Part shown: positions 17,502-24,622 of the stretch, one piece after another | How the letters are laid out: each line of letters opens with the position of its first letter | Position numbering within the stretch: position 1 is the stretch's first letter | NCBI GenBank assembly: GCA_014804695.1 | Contig: JAAUZJ010000008.1 | Location: 1 to 39,003 of the forward strand | Length of the DNA stretch: 39,003 nucleotides | Reading direction: 5' to 3' | From: Lachnospiraceae bacterium | GTDB taxonomy: Bacteria; Bacillota; Clostridia; Lachnospirales; Lachnospiraceae | Notes under the pieces: model-generated | Told to the model about the DNA's origin: nothing | Database searches by the model: none | What the model saw: the letters and a program-made list of their open reading frames with translations, nothing else | Position numbers and translations under genes: made by a program

Positions 17502-18629
17502 ATGGAGAACTATTTTGGAGAAGCAACACCAAAACTCGGATTTGGTCTTATGAGACTGCCGAAAATGTCATCTGGAAAAATTGACATCGAGCAGACCAAG
17601 AAAATGGTGGATATGTTCATGGATGCCGGACTTAATTATTTTGATACGGCGTATGTTTATGATGGCGGTGATTCGGAGCGGGCAGCAAAAGAAGCGTTGG
17701 TTGACCGGTATCCCCGTGAAAGCTATACGTTGGCAACGAAGTTGTGTGCATGGATGAGTGCGCATAACGAAGAGACGGCTAAGCAGCAGTTTTATACCAG
17801 TTTGGAACGCACAGGGGCAGGGTATTTTGATTACTATCTGCTACATGCATTGCAGGCGGGCAATTATAAGAAATATGACGAGTATCATCTTTGGGATTTC
17901 GTAAAAGAGCAAAAAGAGAAAGGACTTATCAAACACTGGGGCTTTTCATTTCATGCGACACCGGATATTTTGGATGAAATCCTGACAAACCACCCGGATG
18001 CAGAATTTGTACAGTTGCAGCTTAACTATGCAGACTGGGAAAATCCTGATGTGACCGCACGGGAGAACTATGAGGTTGCCAGAAGGCATGGAAAGTCTAT
18101 CGTAGTTATGGAACCGGTCAAAGGCGGGGCTCTGGCAAATCCACCGGAAGCGGTCAGGAAAATTCTTAAAGAAGCAAATTCGGAGGCATCTTACGCATCA
18201 TGGGCAATCCGTTATGCAGCCTCTCTGGAGGGAATCATTACTGTACTTTCCGGTATGTCCAATGTTGCGCAGATGGAAGATAATCTCTCTTACATGAAGA
18301 ATTTCAGACAATTAAACGGGCAGGAACAGGCAGCAATCAGGAAAGCGCAGGAAACCATTAATGGAATTAAATCTATTCCCTGTACAGCCTGTCACTATTG
18401 TACGGCGGGATGTCCGAAAAAAATTCCAATCCCGGAGATCTTTGAAGCAAGGAATAAACAACTTATATGGGGACTGCTTGAAGAAGGCAGGACAGCGTAT
18501 GCACAGGTAACTGTGGATGCAGGAGGCGCAACCGACTGTATTGCATGTGGGCAGTGCGAAAGAGCATGTCCACAGCAGATTAAAGTGATAGAAAGATTAA
18601 AGGATTGTGCGGGGATATTTGGGAAATAA
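17502..18629 (+). CDS. Aldo/keto reductase 3 with C-terminal 2x[4Fe-4S] domain
   Basis: 375 aa of the COG1453 type. The barrel carries the tetrad Asp48, Tyr53, Lys80 and His115. Two ferredoxin-like cysteine sets follow: Cys294, Cys297, Cys300, Cys304 and Cys346, Cys349, Cys352, Cys356. The clusters suggest electron exchange with ferredoxin or flavodoxin rather than only NAD(P)H. An AAGGAG site precedes the ATG. Immediately downstream is the DUF362 lipoprotein gene, 14 bases away, so both are likely made together. Confidence 0.92.
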   Translation: MENYFGEATPKLGFGLMRLPKMSSGKIDIEQTKKMVDMFMDAGLNYFDTAYVYDGGDSERAAKEALVDRYPRESYTLATKLCAWMSAHNEETAKQQFYTSLERTGAGYFDYYLLHALQAGNYKKYDEYHLWDFVKEQKEKGLIKHWGFSFHATPDILDEILTNHPDAEFVQLQLNYADWENPDVTARENYEVARRHGKSIVVMEPVKGGALANPPEAVRKILKEANSEASYASWAIRYAASLEGIITVLSGMSNVAQMEDNLSYMKNFRQLNGQEQAAIRKAQETINGIKSIPCTACHYCTAGCPKKIPIPEIFEARNKQLIWGLLEEGRTAYAQVTVDAGGATDCIACGQCERACPQQIKVIERLKDCAGIFGK

Positions 18630-18643
18630 ATGGGGGATAAATT

Positions 18644-19714
18644 ATGAACAAGTATCTTATATCACTTTTATGTATATGTATGGCGCTTTCTCTTGCTTCA
18701 TGCGGCGGAAGGGAAAATGGGAAGGCCTTTGACAGCCAGGATCAGATAATAGAATCCGAACAGACAAATGATACGTATTCAGAGGACAGACAGCCTGTGC
18801 AGGACAGTGAAAATACAGAACAGGAAAACTCTGGTAATCTGCAGAATGAAGACGAGAACGTACCGGTTGTTTATATGACCGCAAACATCAGTTCGGATGG
18901 ACTTATTGCAATCTATGAAGCTTTGGGAGCATCACCGGAAGGCAGTATTGCGGTAAAGCTGAGCACGGGAGAACCCGGAAGCAATTATCTGCGGACGGAC
19001 CTGATCGGTGAACTGGTGCAATCCCTAAATGCAACCATAGTGGAGTGCAATACCGCTTATGGTGGTTCCCGCGCCAATACTGCTATGCACTATCAGGTGG
19101 CGAAGGATCATGGTTATACCGCCATTGCGAATGTAGACATAATGGATGAAAATGGTTCGATGACACTTAATGTGGAAGGTGGAGATAATCTTACGGAAAA
19201 TTATGTGGGAAAGAATTTTGCCAACTATGATTATTATGTGATCTTATCCCATTTTAAAGGTCATGCAATGGCCGGGTTTGGAGGCGCAATTAAAAATATT
19301 TCTATCGGAATCGCTTCTTCTGAAGGAAAAGCGCATATTCACAGCGGCGGTACAGGCGGCAGTATGTGGAGCGGCGATCAGGATGCTTTTCTGGAATCCA
19401 TGGCAGAAGCCGGAAAGTCCGTTGTGGATTATCTGGACGGGAATATTCTGTATATCAATGTAATGAACCGACTGTCTGTAGACTGCGATTGTGATGGAAG
19501 CCCATCAGAACCGGATATGCATGATATTGGAATTCTGGCTTCCTTTGATCCCGTAGCATTAGATCAGGCATGTGTTGACCTTGTATATAGGGCAGAGGAC
19601 GGACAATCCCTGATAAGTCGTATTGAGTCCCGAAATGGACTGCATACGCTGGAACAGGCAGAAAAGATCGGGCTTGGCAGCAGGGAATACGAGTTGGTGA
19701 ACATAGATGATTGA
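18644..19714 (+). CDS. Lipoprotein with DUF362 domain
   Basis: 356 aa. A lipoprotein signal peptide ends in the lipobox LASC, with lipidated Cys20. A low-complexity Glu/Asp/Asn/Gln linker runs to about residue 75. The rest is a DUF362 domain (VYMTANISSDGLIAIYEAL at the start, HFKGHAMAGFGGAIKNISIG in the centre). No ferredoxin CxxCxxC motif is seen, unlike many cytoplasmic DUF362 proteins. The protein should face outside, anchored in the membrane. Its end overlaps the permease start by 8 bases, which strongly suggests a functional pair. The family's function is unknown. Confidence 0.85.
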   Translation: MNKYLISLLCICMALSLASCGGRENGKAFDSQDQIIESEQTNDTYSEDRQPVQDSENTEQENSGNLQNEDENVPVVYMTANISSDGLIAIYEALGASPEGSIAVKLSTGEPGSNYLRTDLIGELVQSLNATIVECNTAYGGSRANTAMHYQVAKDHGYTAIANVDIMDENGSMTLNVEGGDNLTENYVGKNFANYDYYVILSHFKGHAMAGFGGAIKNISIGIASSEGKAHIHSGGTGGSMWSGDQDAFLESMAEAGKSVVDYLDGNILYINVMNRLSVDCDCDGSPSEPDMHDIGILASFDPVALDQACVDLVYRAEDGQSLISRIESRNGLHTLEQAEKIGLGSREYELVNIDD

Positions 19715-20612
19715 GATAGTAAGACGTGAGATGATTTATTTCTGGTACTATTTCAGTATCCAGTTTGATCAGATATTCCGGTATTGGATACTGGGAATGG
19801 TGCTGGGAAGCGTTGTGTCTGTGTTTTTTAAAGATTACATTCACAACGTTTTTCGCTCTATGGGGGAAAAGAAGCTCGGAATTGTGGGGATTTTTGCAGC
19901 AAGTGCCCTTGGCATTGCATCCCCGCTTTGTATGTATGGGACAATTCCCATTGCAGCTTCTTTTTCCAAAGGTGGGATGAAAGATGACTGGCTTGCTGCT
20001 TTTATGATGAGCTCTATCCTGTTAAATCCACAGCTCATTATTTACAGCGCTGCTTTAGGGAGGACAGCACTGGTTGTGCGCATTATATCCTGCTTTTTAT
20101 GCGGAAGCCTTGCGGGATTGTTGGTGCGTGTTTTCTATCACAATAAATCTTTTTTTGATTTTAGTGTATTTGATGAACCGAAAAGCCGGGATAGCGATCC
20201 GAATCTTTTACTACGTTTTCTTAAGAATTTTGGGAGGAATGTGAAGGCAACAGGTCTGTACTTTTTTATTGGTATTGTATTGTCTGCACTTTTTCAAAGA
20301 TATGTTCCGGCTGAAGTTGTCAGCCGTCTGTTTGGAAATAACAAAGGTTTCGGAGTATTGATGGCGGCGACGATCGGGGTTCCGTTATATGCCTGTGGCG
20401 GCGGTACAATTCCGCTTTTACAGGCATGGCTGTATGATGGAATGAGTATGGGAAGCGCCGCAGCATTTATGATAACCGGGCCTGCAACAAAGATTACAAA
20501 TCTCGGTGCGGTAAAAATAATACTTGGCATTAAGCGGTTCTTATTGTACCTTGCATTTGTGATGGTGTTTTCTTTGGTGACGGGCTTTGGTGTGAACTTG
20601 ACAATAAATTGA
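19707..20612 (+). CDS. COG0701-type permease (DUF318 / UPF0718, ArsP-like)
   Basis: 301 aa with about eight membrane segments in two related halves. Each half carries a Pro/Cys/Gly motif, SPLCMYGTIPIA (near 72) and PLYACGGGTIPL (near 230), which is the hallmark of the COG0701 permeases. Some relatives export trivalent organoarsenicals or copper/zinc, but the metal-binding extensions of those proteins are not visible here. The start overlaps the lipoprotein gene and lacks a good ribosome site, so translation is probably coupled. It may work together with the external DUF362 protein. Confidence 0.82.
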   Translation: MIEIVRREMIYFWYYFSIQFDQIFRYWILGMVLGSVVSVFFKDYIHNVFRSMGEKKLGIVGIFAASALGIASPLCMYGTIPIAASFSKGGMKDDWLAAFMMSSILLNPQLIIYSAALGRTALVVRIISCFLCGSLAGLLVRVFYHNKSFFDFSVFDEPKSRDSDPNLLLRFLKNFGRNVKATGLYFFIGIVLSALFQRYVPAEVVSRLFGNNKGFGVLMAATIGVPLYACGGGTIPLLQAWLYDGMSMGSAAAFMITGPATKITNLGAVKIILGIKRFLLYLAFVMVFSLVTGFGVNLTIN

Positions 20613-20613
20613 A

Positions 20614-21242
20614 TTAAATCAAATTTATAAATTTATTCAATGCCGTACTTGTATTATTTTCATTATAAAATACGCCAAAAGAAAGAGGGATTTTCTCAGT
20701 AAGTGGTAATGTAACCGTAAGTTTGCTGGACCTAAGGCATAAAATCTCAGGAAGTATGACTAGGCCGATTCCCGCTGTCACCATGCGGTGAGTAATCTCA
20801 ATTCTGTCAATGTAAAGAGTATTATGGGCGAAAGGATGAGCCAACAAATTTTGTTGATAATTGACGGCAGATATTGGGGCATTTAATGGGTCGCATGATA
20901 TTGTAGTTGCATTTGACAAATCATCCGGAGAAAGGGCTTTTTTGGCAGCGAAGGGGTGACTGGCAGGTACCATACAGGCTAGATAGTCCTGTTTAAGTTC
21001 TATATAGTTGATTCCTTCCTTTTGGGGCATACTTTCCTTGTAATAGAAAAGGATATCCAGCTTGTTTTCCAGAAAAAGATTCAGTACAGCGTTATATCCA
21101 GGGAATTTTATATCTGGGTGTATATCAGGATATTTTCATGAAATTTGTTAAGGATTGGTGAAAGCTGGAAAAAAACCCCCCCATTGCTTAATCCTATCCG
21201 GATAGAGTCTGTATATACATTATCTATATTATCTATATTCAT
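20614..21242 (-). pseudogene. LysR regulator remnant: binding domain only, frameshifted
   Basis: The main frame (20614-21030, extending open to about 21135) is the second half of a LysR substrate-binding domain. Just upstream the reading continues in another frame as IRIGLSNGGVFF then QLSPILNKFHE, which would join KYPDIHPDIKF if one A were added to the A run near 21137. The earliest Met is at 21242 after GGAGATAATAAA. There is no helix-turn-helix upstream, so even a repaired gene would lack DNA binding. It sits tail to tail with the permease, suggesting that the redox cluster once had a second regulator or that this is debris. Confidence 0.75.
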
Positions 21243-21318
21243 TTTATTATCTCCATTCAATAATTTATTGTTATATATAGCATGATTTTTACTCTTTGTA
21301 TAAGCAAACCGGCCCTTG

Positions 21319-21969
21319 CTATTTTATAGCTTTTATGGTAGCTGTAGCACCCCATTCAGCCATTATCTTGACAAAGGAAAATCCTGATTTGTTCAAAGCC
21401 TGTAACTCGTGCGCCTTTGTAAGTGGTGTATCATAATGATAAAATTCATCATCACAAATTCCCTGTTCAGATTTTAACCGCAGCAATTCTTGTCTATAAA
21501 AACATTCCAGTTCATCTGTTTCTGCAAAATAATCAGTTAAAATCAAGTACCCTCCTTGTTTCAATGCTTGAAATACTTTTTTATAAAGAGAGGACTTTTG
21601 CTCTTTGGTAAAGTGATGCAGCGACTCAACAGAAACGATTGCGTCATAACATTCTTCACCAAGAGGAATATCAAAATAAGAGCCGCAAATTGTAGTGAGT
21701 TTTTTATCATAAAATTTATTTTTCACTACTTTAAGCATATTTTCTGCAAGGTCTATTCCCATTACGTTTGCAGTAGTATTGTGTTTAAAGTAAAAGTCAA
21801 GTTCTAAACCTGTTCCACATCCTAAATCCAACACTTCTGCATTCTCCTGCATAGGAAGACAGGCAGCAGAATAAGGATAAAATTCATGTGCGCCGTCTAT
21901 CGCATTAAGTTGATGTTCTTCATAACCATCCACTCTTTTATTAAAAAACTCATTCATTTTTTCAAGCAT
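21319..21969 (-). CDS. Class I SAM-dependent methyltransferase
   Basis: 216 aa from the ATG at 21969, preceded by GAGAGG. The open frame runs further upstream, but that part does not resemble the family. Motif I VLDLGCGTG (46-54) and the acidic residue Asp73 in MGIDLAENML bind S-adenosylmethionine. VSVESLHHFTKEQK and GGYLILTDYF are motifs of the UbiE/small-molecule type. The substrate is unknown. Downstream on the same strand there is no partner gene, and it forms a single-gene unit in an AT-rich strip. Confidence 0.85.
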   Translation of the reverse strand: MLEKMNEFFNKRVDGYEEHQLNAIDGAHEFYPYSAACLPMQENAEVLDLGCGTGLELDFYFKHNTTANVMGIDLAENMLKVVKNKFYDKKLTTICGSYFDIPLGEECYDAIVSVESLHHFTKEQKSSLYKKVFQALKQGGYLILTDYFAETDELECFYRQELLRLKSEQGICDDEFYHYDTPLTKAHELQALNKSGFSFVKIMAEWGATATIKAIK

Positions 21970-22049
21970 ATATAACCTCTCTGATAAATTTCGGTTTTTA
22001 CAATATTTAAGAGTATAGCATAGGTAACTTGTCGAGATTGATTTATTCC

Positions 22050-22077
22050 TTGACATTTTAGGCAAAAACGATATACT
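22050..22077 (+). promoter_or_regulatory. Promoter of the antitoxin RNA
   Basis: TTGACA (22050-22055), a 16-base spacer and TATACT (22072-22077) form a near-consensus housekeeping promoter. No open reading frame follows. The predicted start near 22084 leads into two hairpins and a terminator. Confidence 0.65.
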
Positions 22078-22083
22078 TAAATT

Positions 22084-22171
22084 AAAAGAGCAACCGCCCA
22101 CAAGGTGGGTTGACAAGTTTATGAGTAGAAAATCCACCCCGTCGCTCGCCAAAGTTTAGGGGTGGTTTTTC
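22084..22171 (+). ncRNA. Antisense RNA antitoxin (RatA-like) of a type I toxin-antitoxin pair
   Basis: The predicted transcript is about 88 bases from the promoter at 22050 to the terminator at 22134-22170. It forms one small hairpin (CCCAC-AAG-GTGGG, 22097-22109) and the terminator hairpin CCACCCC/GGGGTGG with a T run. It is convergent with the small toxin gene and would pair with the 3' untranslated end of the toxin mRNA, the layout known for txpA/ratA. The 5' and 3' ends are inferred, not measured. Confidence 0.55.
22134..22170. terminator. Bidirectional terminator shared by antitoxin RNA and toxin mRNA
   Basis: CCACCCC (22134-22140) and GGGGTGG (22159-22165) form a perfect 7-bp stem with an 18-base loop. 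TTTTT follows on the plus strand and ATTTTCT on the minus strand, so it can stop both transcripts. Related copies occur at 23488 and 24423. Confidence 0.75.
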
Positions 22172-22180
22172 TATGTATGG

Positions 22181-22270
22181 CTACTTACAAAACGTAAAAA
22201 CGAATGTAAGCAATGCCAAAAGGAAAAGCCCAAAGGTCATTATATCCTTAAAATCAAAATGATTTTTCAT
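22181..22270 (-). CDS. Holin-like type I toxin peptide, 29 aa
   Basis: The peptide starts MKNHFDFKDIMTFGLFLLA and ends TFVFTFCK: a short charged start, one hydrophobic helix and a basic end. This is the pattern of the putative holin-like (Hol_Tox/TxpA) toxins. GGAGGTGA (22283-22276) is five bases before the ATG, and the ATGGAGGTGA arrangement with an upstream in-frame ATG (22285) is typical of the family. A small hairpin ATTCC-TAT-GGAAT just before the ribosome site may slow translation. Such peptides insert in the membrane when not silenced by their antisense RNA. Toxicity here is inferred. Confidence 0.7.
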   Translation of the reverse strand: MKNHFDFKDIMTFGLFLLALLTFVFTFCK

Positions 22271-22336
22271 AGGCGTCACCTCCATTCCATAGGAATATCG
22301 GGTCAGCCCACCCTGCAACACGGTGCTCATATTCTT

Positions 22337-22366
22337 ATTATAGCACATATGAAATTCGGGGGGCAA
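22337..22366 (-). promoter_or_regulatory. Promoter of the holin-like toxin mRNA
   Basis: On the minus strand, TATAAT (22342-22337) has an extended TGC just before it and TTGCCC 18 bases further upstream. The mRNA would start near 22330 and end at the shared terminator, about 200 bases in total. Confidence 0.55.
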
Positions 22367-22430
22367 AGAAATTTGCAATATTTTGGAGATAAATATTCAA
22401 AATAAAGAAAAAATAGTCATATTTATAAGC

Positions 22431-22763
22431 CTATATTCTGTTTTCCTTTCCCCAATCGCATAGCTTATCAAGTACTTTCACAAGAGAGCGTCCCCGGCTG
22501 CTAAGAGAATATTCAACCTTCGGTGGTATTTGAGGGTAAACTATACGGACAATCAGACCATCGCTCTCTAATTCCTTTAGATTTTGGCTAAGCGTTTTAT
22601 CAGCGACTTTTTTTAAATATCGTTGCATTTCGTTAAAACGTACCGGCTCATATTCCATTAGGCAATAGAGTATAATGGGCTTATATTTTCCGCTGATCAG
22701 AGAAAGGGTATAACTGTACCCTGTATCATAAAAATCTGCATTTTCTATTCTTTTTCCATTCAT
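22431..22763 (-). CDS. HxlR family transcriptional regulator
   Basis: 110 aa winged helix: TLSLISGKYKPIILYCL, then RFNEMQRYLKKVADKTLSQN and LKELESDGLIVR. These are the family's signature blocks, with the wing ending in EYSLSSRG. The N-terminal cysteine used by redox-sensing members (CPVEYTL position) is replaced by TGYSYTL, so thiol sensing is doubtful. The only Cys near there is in ILYCL. It is divergent from the flavin reductase-like gene and flanks a 27-base palindrome, so it probably represses both genes. Confidence 0.88.
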   Translation of the reverse strand: MNGKRIENADFYDTGYSYTLSLISGKYKPIILYCLMEYEPVRFNEMQRYLKKVADKTLSQNLKELESDGLIVRIVYPQIPPKVEYSLSSRGRSLVKVLDKLCDWGKENRI

Positions 22764-22778
22764 TACTTTCTCCTGAGT

Positions 22779-22805
22779 AAGTACCTAACATAAATGTATG
22801 TACTT
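22779..22805. promoter_or_regulatory. Probable HxlR operator (27-bp palindrome)
   Basis: AAGTAC at 22779-22784 and GTACTT at 22800-22805 bound an imperfect palindrome whose half-sites agree at 11 of 13 positions. It lies 15 bases from the regulator start, in the shared promoter region. Confidence 0.6.
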
Positions 22806-22876
22806 GTATTTATTATGGTGTAGTGATAAAATTTTATCATGAACTGAATAACAATACAATAAAGCGAGGTAAAAAA

Positions 22877-23449
22877 ATGAAAAAAGATTTAGGACTAGTA
22901 CAAGCGGTATATCCAATGCCGGTATTAATGGTTGCTGCATATGACAAAAATGAAAAGGTTAATGTGATGAATGTTGCATGGGGGCAGATCTGCGATGATG
23001 ATAAGATCATCCTTTTTATTGGTGAAGGCAAAAAGACATGGCTCAATATTAAAGAAAGTAAGGCATTTACCGTTTCGATTGCCGATGAAGAGCATGTCGA
23101 TGTAGCGGACTTTTTCGGTATTGCATCGGGAAATAAAATGGAAGATAAATTTGAAAGAACAGGATATCATGCTGCGAAAAGTGACAAAGTCCATGCCCCT
23201 ATAATTGAGGAATTTCCGGTTGTTATGGAGTGCGAGCTTCTTGAATTCCTTAAAACAGACTATGTTTCGGGAATTGTAGGAAAAATCGTCAATGTGAAAG
23301 CAGAGGAAAAAGTGCTTAGTGAAAATGGAAAAGTTGATCCTGTAAAATTGAAAGCACTTACATTCGATCAATTTCAGCATGGTTACTATACAACAGGTAA
23401 TAAGATTGCACAAGCGTGGAATGCTGGCGCTGAATTAATGAAGAAATAA
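22877..23449 (+). CDS. Flavin reductase family protein (split-barrel FMN binding)
   Basis: 190 aa from the ATG at 22877, with GCGAGG upstream. The frame is open to 22823, but that extension has no ribosome site. YPMPVLMVAAYDKNEKVNVM then NVAWG, and AFTVSIADEEHVDVADFFGI are the typical FMN-binding blocks of flavin reductase/DIM6 proteins. It probably reduces flavin or small electrophiles, and its pairing with a divergent HxlR regulator is a common stress-response arrangement. The terminator-like repeat at 23488 follows 40 bases downstream. Confidence 0.85.
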   Translation: MKKDLGLVQAVYPMPVLMVAAYDKNEKVNVMNVAWGQICDDDKIILFIGEGKKTWLNIKESKAFTVSIADEEHVDVADFFGIASGNKMEDKFERTGYHAAKSDKVHAPIIEEFPVVMECELLEFLKTDYVSGIVGKIVNVKAEEKVLSENGKVDPVKLKALTFDQFQHGYYTTGNKIAQAWNAGAELMKK

Positions 23450-23487
23450 TTAGATAGATGGTTGACATAATTGATGAAATAGAAATT

Positions 23488-23525
23488 CCACCCTGCCACT
23501 CAGTCAAAGTTTTGGGGTGGTTTTT
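23488..23525 (+). repeat. Second copy of the toxin-antitoxin terminator sequence
   Basis: CCACCC (23488-23493) and GGGTGG (23515-23520) with TTTTT and then CTATGTATGG match the copy at 22134-22180, including CAAAGTTT in the loop. The preceding TTGACA...TAGAAA-TTCC also matches. Neither toxin nor antitoxin promoter is present. It now serves as terminator for the flavin reductase gene. Confidence 0.65.
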
Positions 23526-23539
23526 CTATGTATGGTTTC

Positions 23540-24286
23540 TTAATTTGGCTTCTTTCTAAGATTTTGTATGATAACAAGAGGATCACCATAATAATCAATT
23601 CGTACTATTTCACTTTCCTTTATACGTATTTCCTCATCATAACCTTCAACGTCTCTGTTAACATATATCCAGCCTCCATTTTTCTTCATACTTCCTGCAT
23701 ATATACATTTTACTGTTTCGGCTCCATCTACATATATATCTGCATAAGGTTTATCTAGAATAAAAACCTTATCTGTACATTTAAATAAAAGTATACTCCA
23801 TACAATTAGTGCAACACCATAAGCAATTAATAAGGCATACTGATATTTTGTAACTAATTCCATAAAAAACCCAATGCTGAAAATAAAACAAAGAATTCCC
23901 AATAACATTTGCTTAATTCGTTTATTTGTCCATAATTCTATTATTGTTTGGGGGCGCTTTGTTATGTAAAACATTATAATAATATTAATTACAACAAAAA
24001 TAATTCCGAAAGATATATAAGAAAGCTTTTCATCAATCCAAAAAGAACATATATAGCTTATAAGTTGCATAATAAAAAAATTTATCATCATATATATATA
24101 TGTTTTTATTGCAATATCATAAAACGAATATCCTCTCCTATATTTAATTTTCCAATATCCCATTTTTTTATTTTTGACTTTAATGTCATACCAATTTTTT
24201 ATCCAGCCAAATATCGGTAGAATAATTGGTACAATTACATAGTACATTATTTCATTTTTCAATATCTTATGTATTATTTCTAACAT
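23540..24286 (-). CDS. Unknown membrane protein, 248 aa
   Basis: Not recognised. About five or six hydrophobic segments (near residues 12-30, 60-82, 90-110, 125-145 and 148-168) are followed by a soluble C-terminal part (about 170-248) rich in beta-strand patterns (FILDKPYADIYVDGAETVKC, GGWIYVNRDVEGYDEEIRI). Very AT-rich with many ATA and AAA codons, unlike the reductases to the left, which suggests recent acquisition. It lies between two copies of the toxin-antitoxin terminator repeat. A ribosome site is weak. No function is proposed. Confidence 0.65.
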   Translation of the reverse strand: MLEIIHKILKNEIMYYVIVPIILPIFGWIKNWYDIKVKNKKMGYWKIKYRRGYSFYDIAIKTYIYMMINFFIMQLISYICSFWIDEKLSYISFGIIFVVINIIIMFYITKRPQTIIELWTNKRIKQMLLGILCFIFSIGFFMELVTKYQYALLIAYGVALIVWSILLFKCTDKVFILDKPYADIYVDGAETVKCIYAGSMKKNGGWIYVNRDVEGYDEEIRIKESEIVRIDYYGDPLVIIQNLRKKPN

Positions 24287-24422
24287 TTATTAATTTTCCT
24301 TTATACAAGCTTCGTAAATATTTTAAATTAATATTTAAAATATGTTCAATGTAATTTATTTCAATTTAAACCCATAAATATATGCAATATCATACTATTC
24401 AATAATAAATTTGCTCAGTTTA

Positions 24423-24597
24423 GGGTGGTTTTTCTATGTAGCGTTACTTACAAAACGTAAACACGAATGTAAGCAATGTCAAAAGTAAAAGAGCAAAGGT
24501 CATGATATCCCTAAAATCAAAATAATTTTTTTTATGTCAAGTTTTGACCTTGGCATCCACCTCCATTCCATAGGAATATCGGGTCAGTCCACCCTGT
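24423..24597 (-). pseudogene. Decayed second holin-like toxin locus
   Basis: On the minus strand the frame ending at 24444 reads KNYFDFRDIMTFALLLL then TLLTFVFTFCK, 23 of 28 residues identical to the intact toxin at 22181. The leader with the GGAATGGAGGTGG ribosome site (about 24560) and GACCCGATATTCC is also kept. The start codon is lost: extra bases separate the ribosome site from the body, and the frame meets TGA and CAT before KNY. The terminator end (GGGTGGTTTTT at 24423) survives only in part, and there is no antitoxin promoter. Confidence 0.7.
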
Positions 24598-24622
24598 TTT
24601 ATAACTAAATATATGTTAAGTA

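Noticed and set aside
20609..20640. AT-rich inverted repeat between the permease and the LysR remnant
   Set aside because: TTGAAT/ATTCAA ends are present, but the stem is weak and lacks a T run, so neither terminator nor operator is claimed.
22110..22132. TTGACA at 22110-22115 as the antitoxin promoter
   Set aside because: No -10 sequence follows at a usable distance; the TTGACA-16-TATACT pair at 22050-22077 is far better.
21970..22152. Upstream extension of the methyltransferase frame to 22152
   Set aside because: The extra 61 residues do not resemble the family, run into the antitoxin RNA region and lack a ribosome site.
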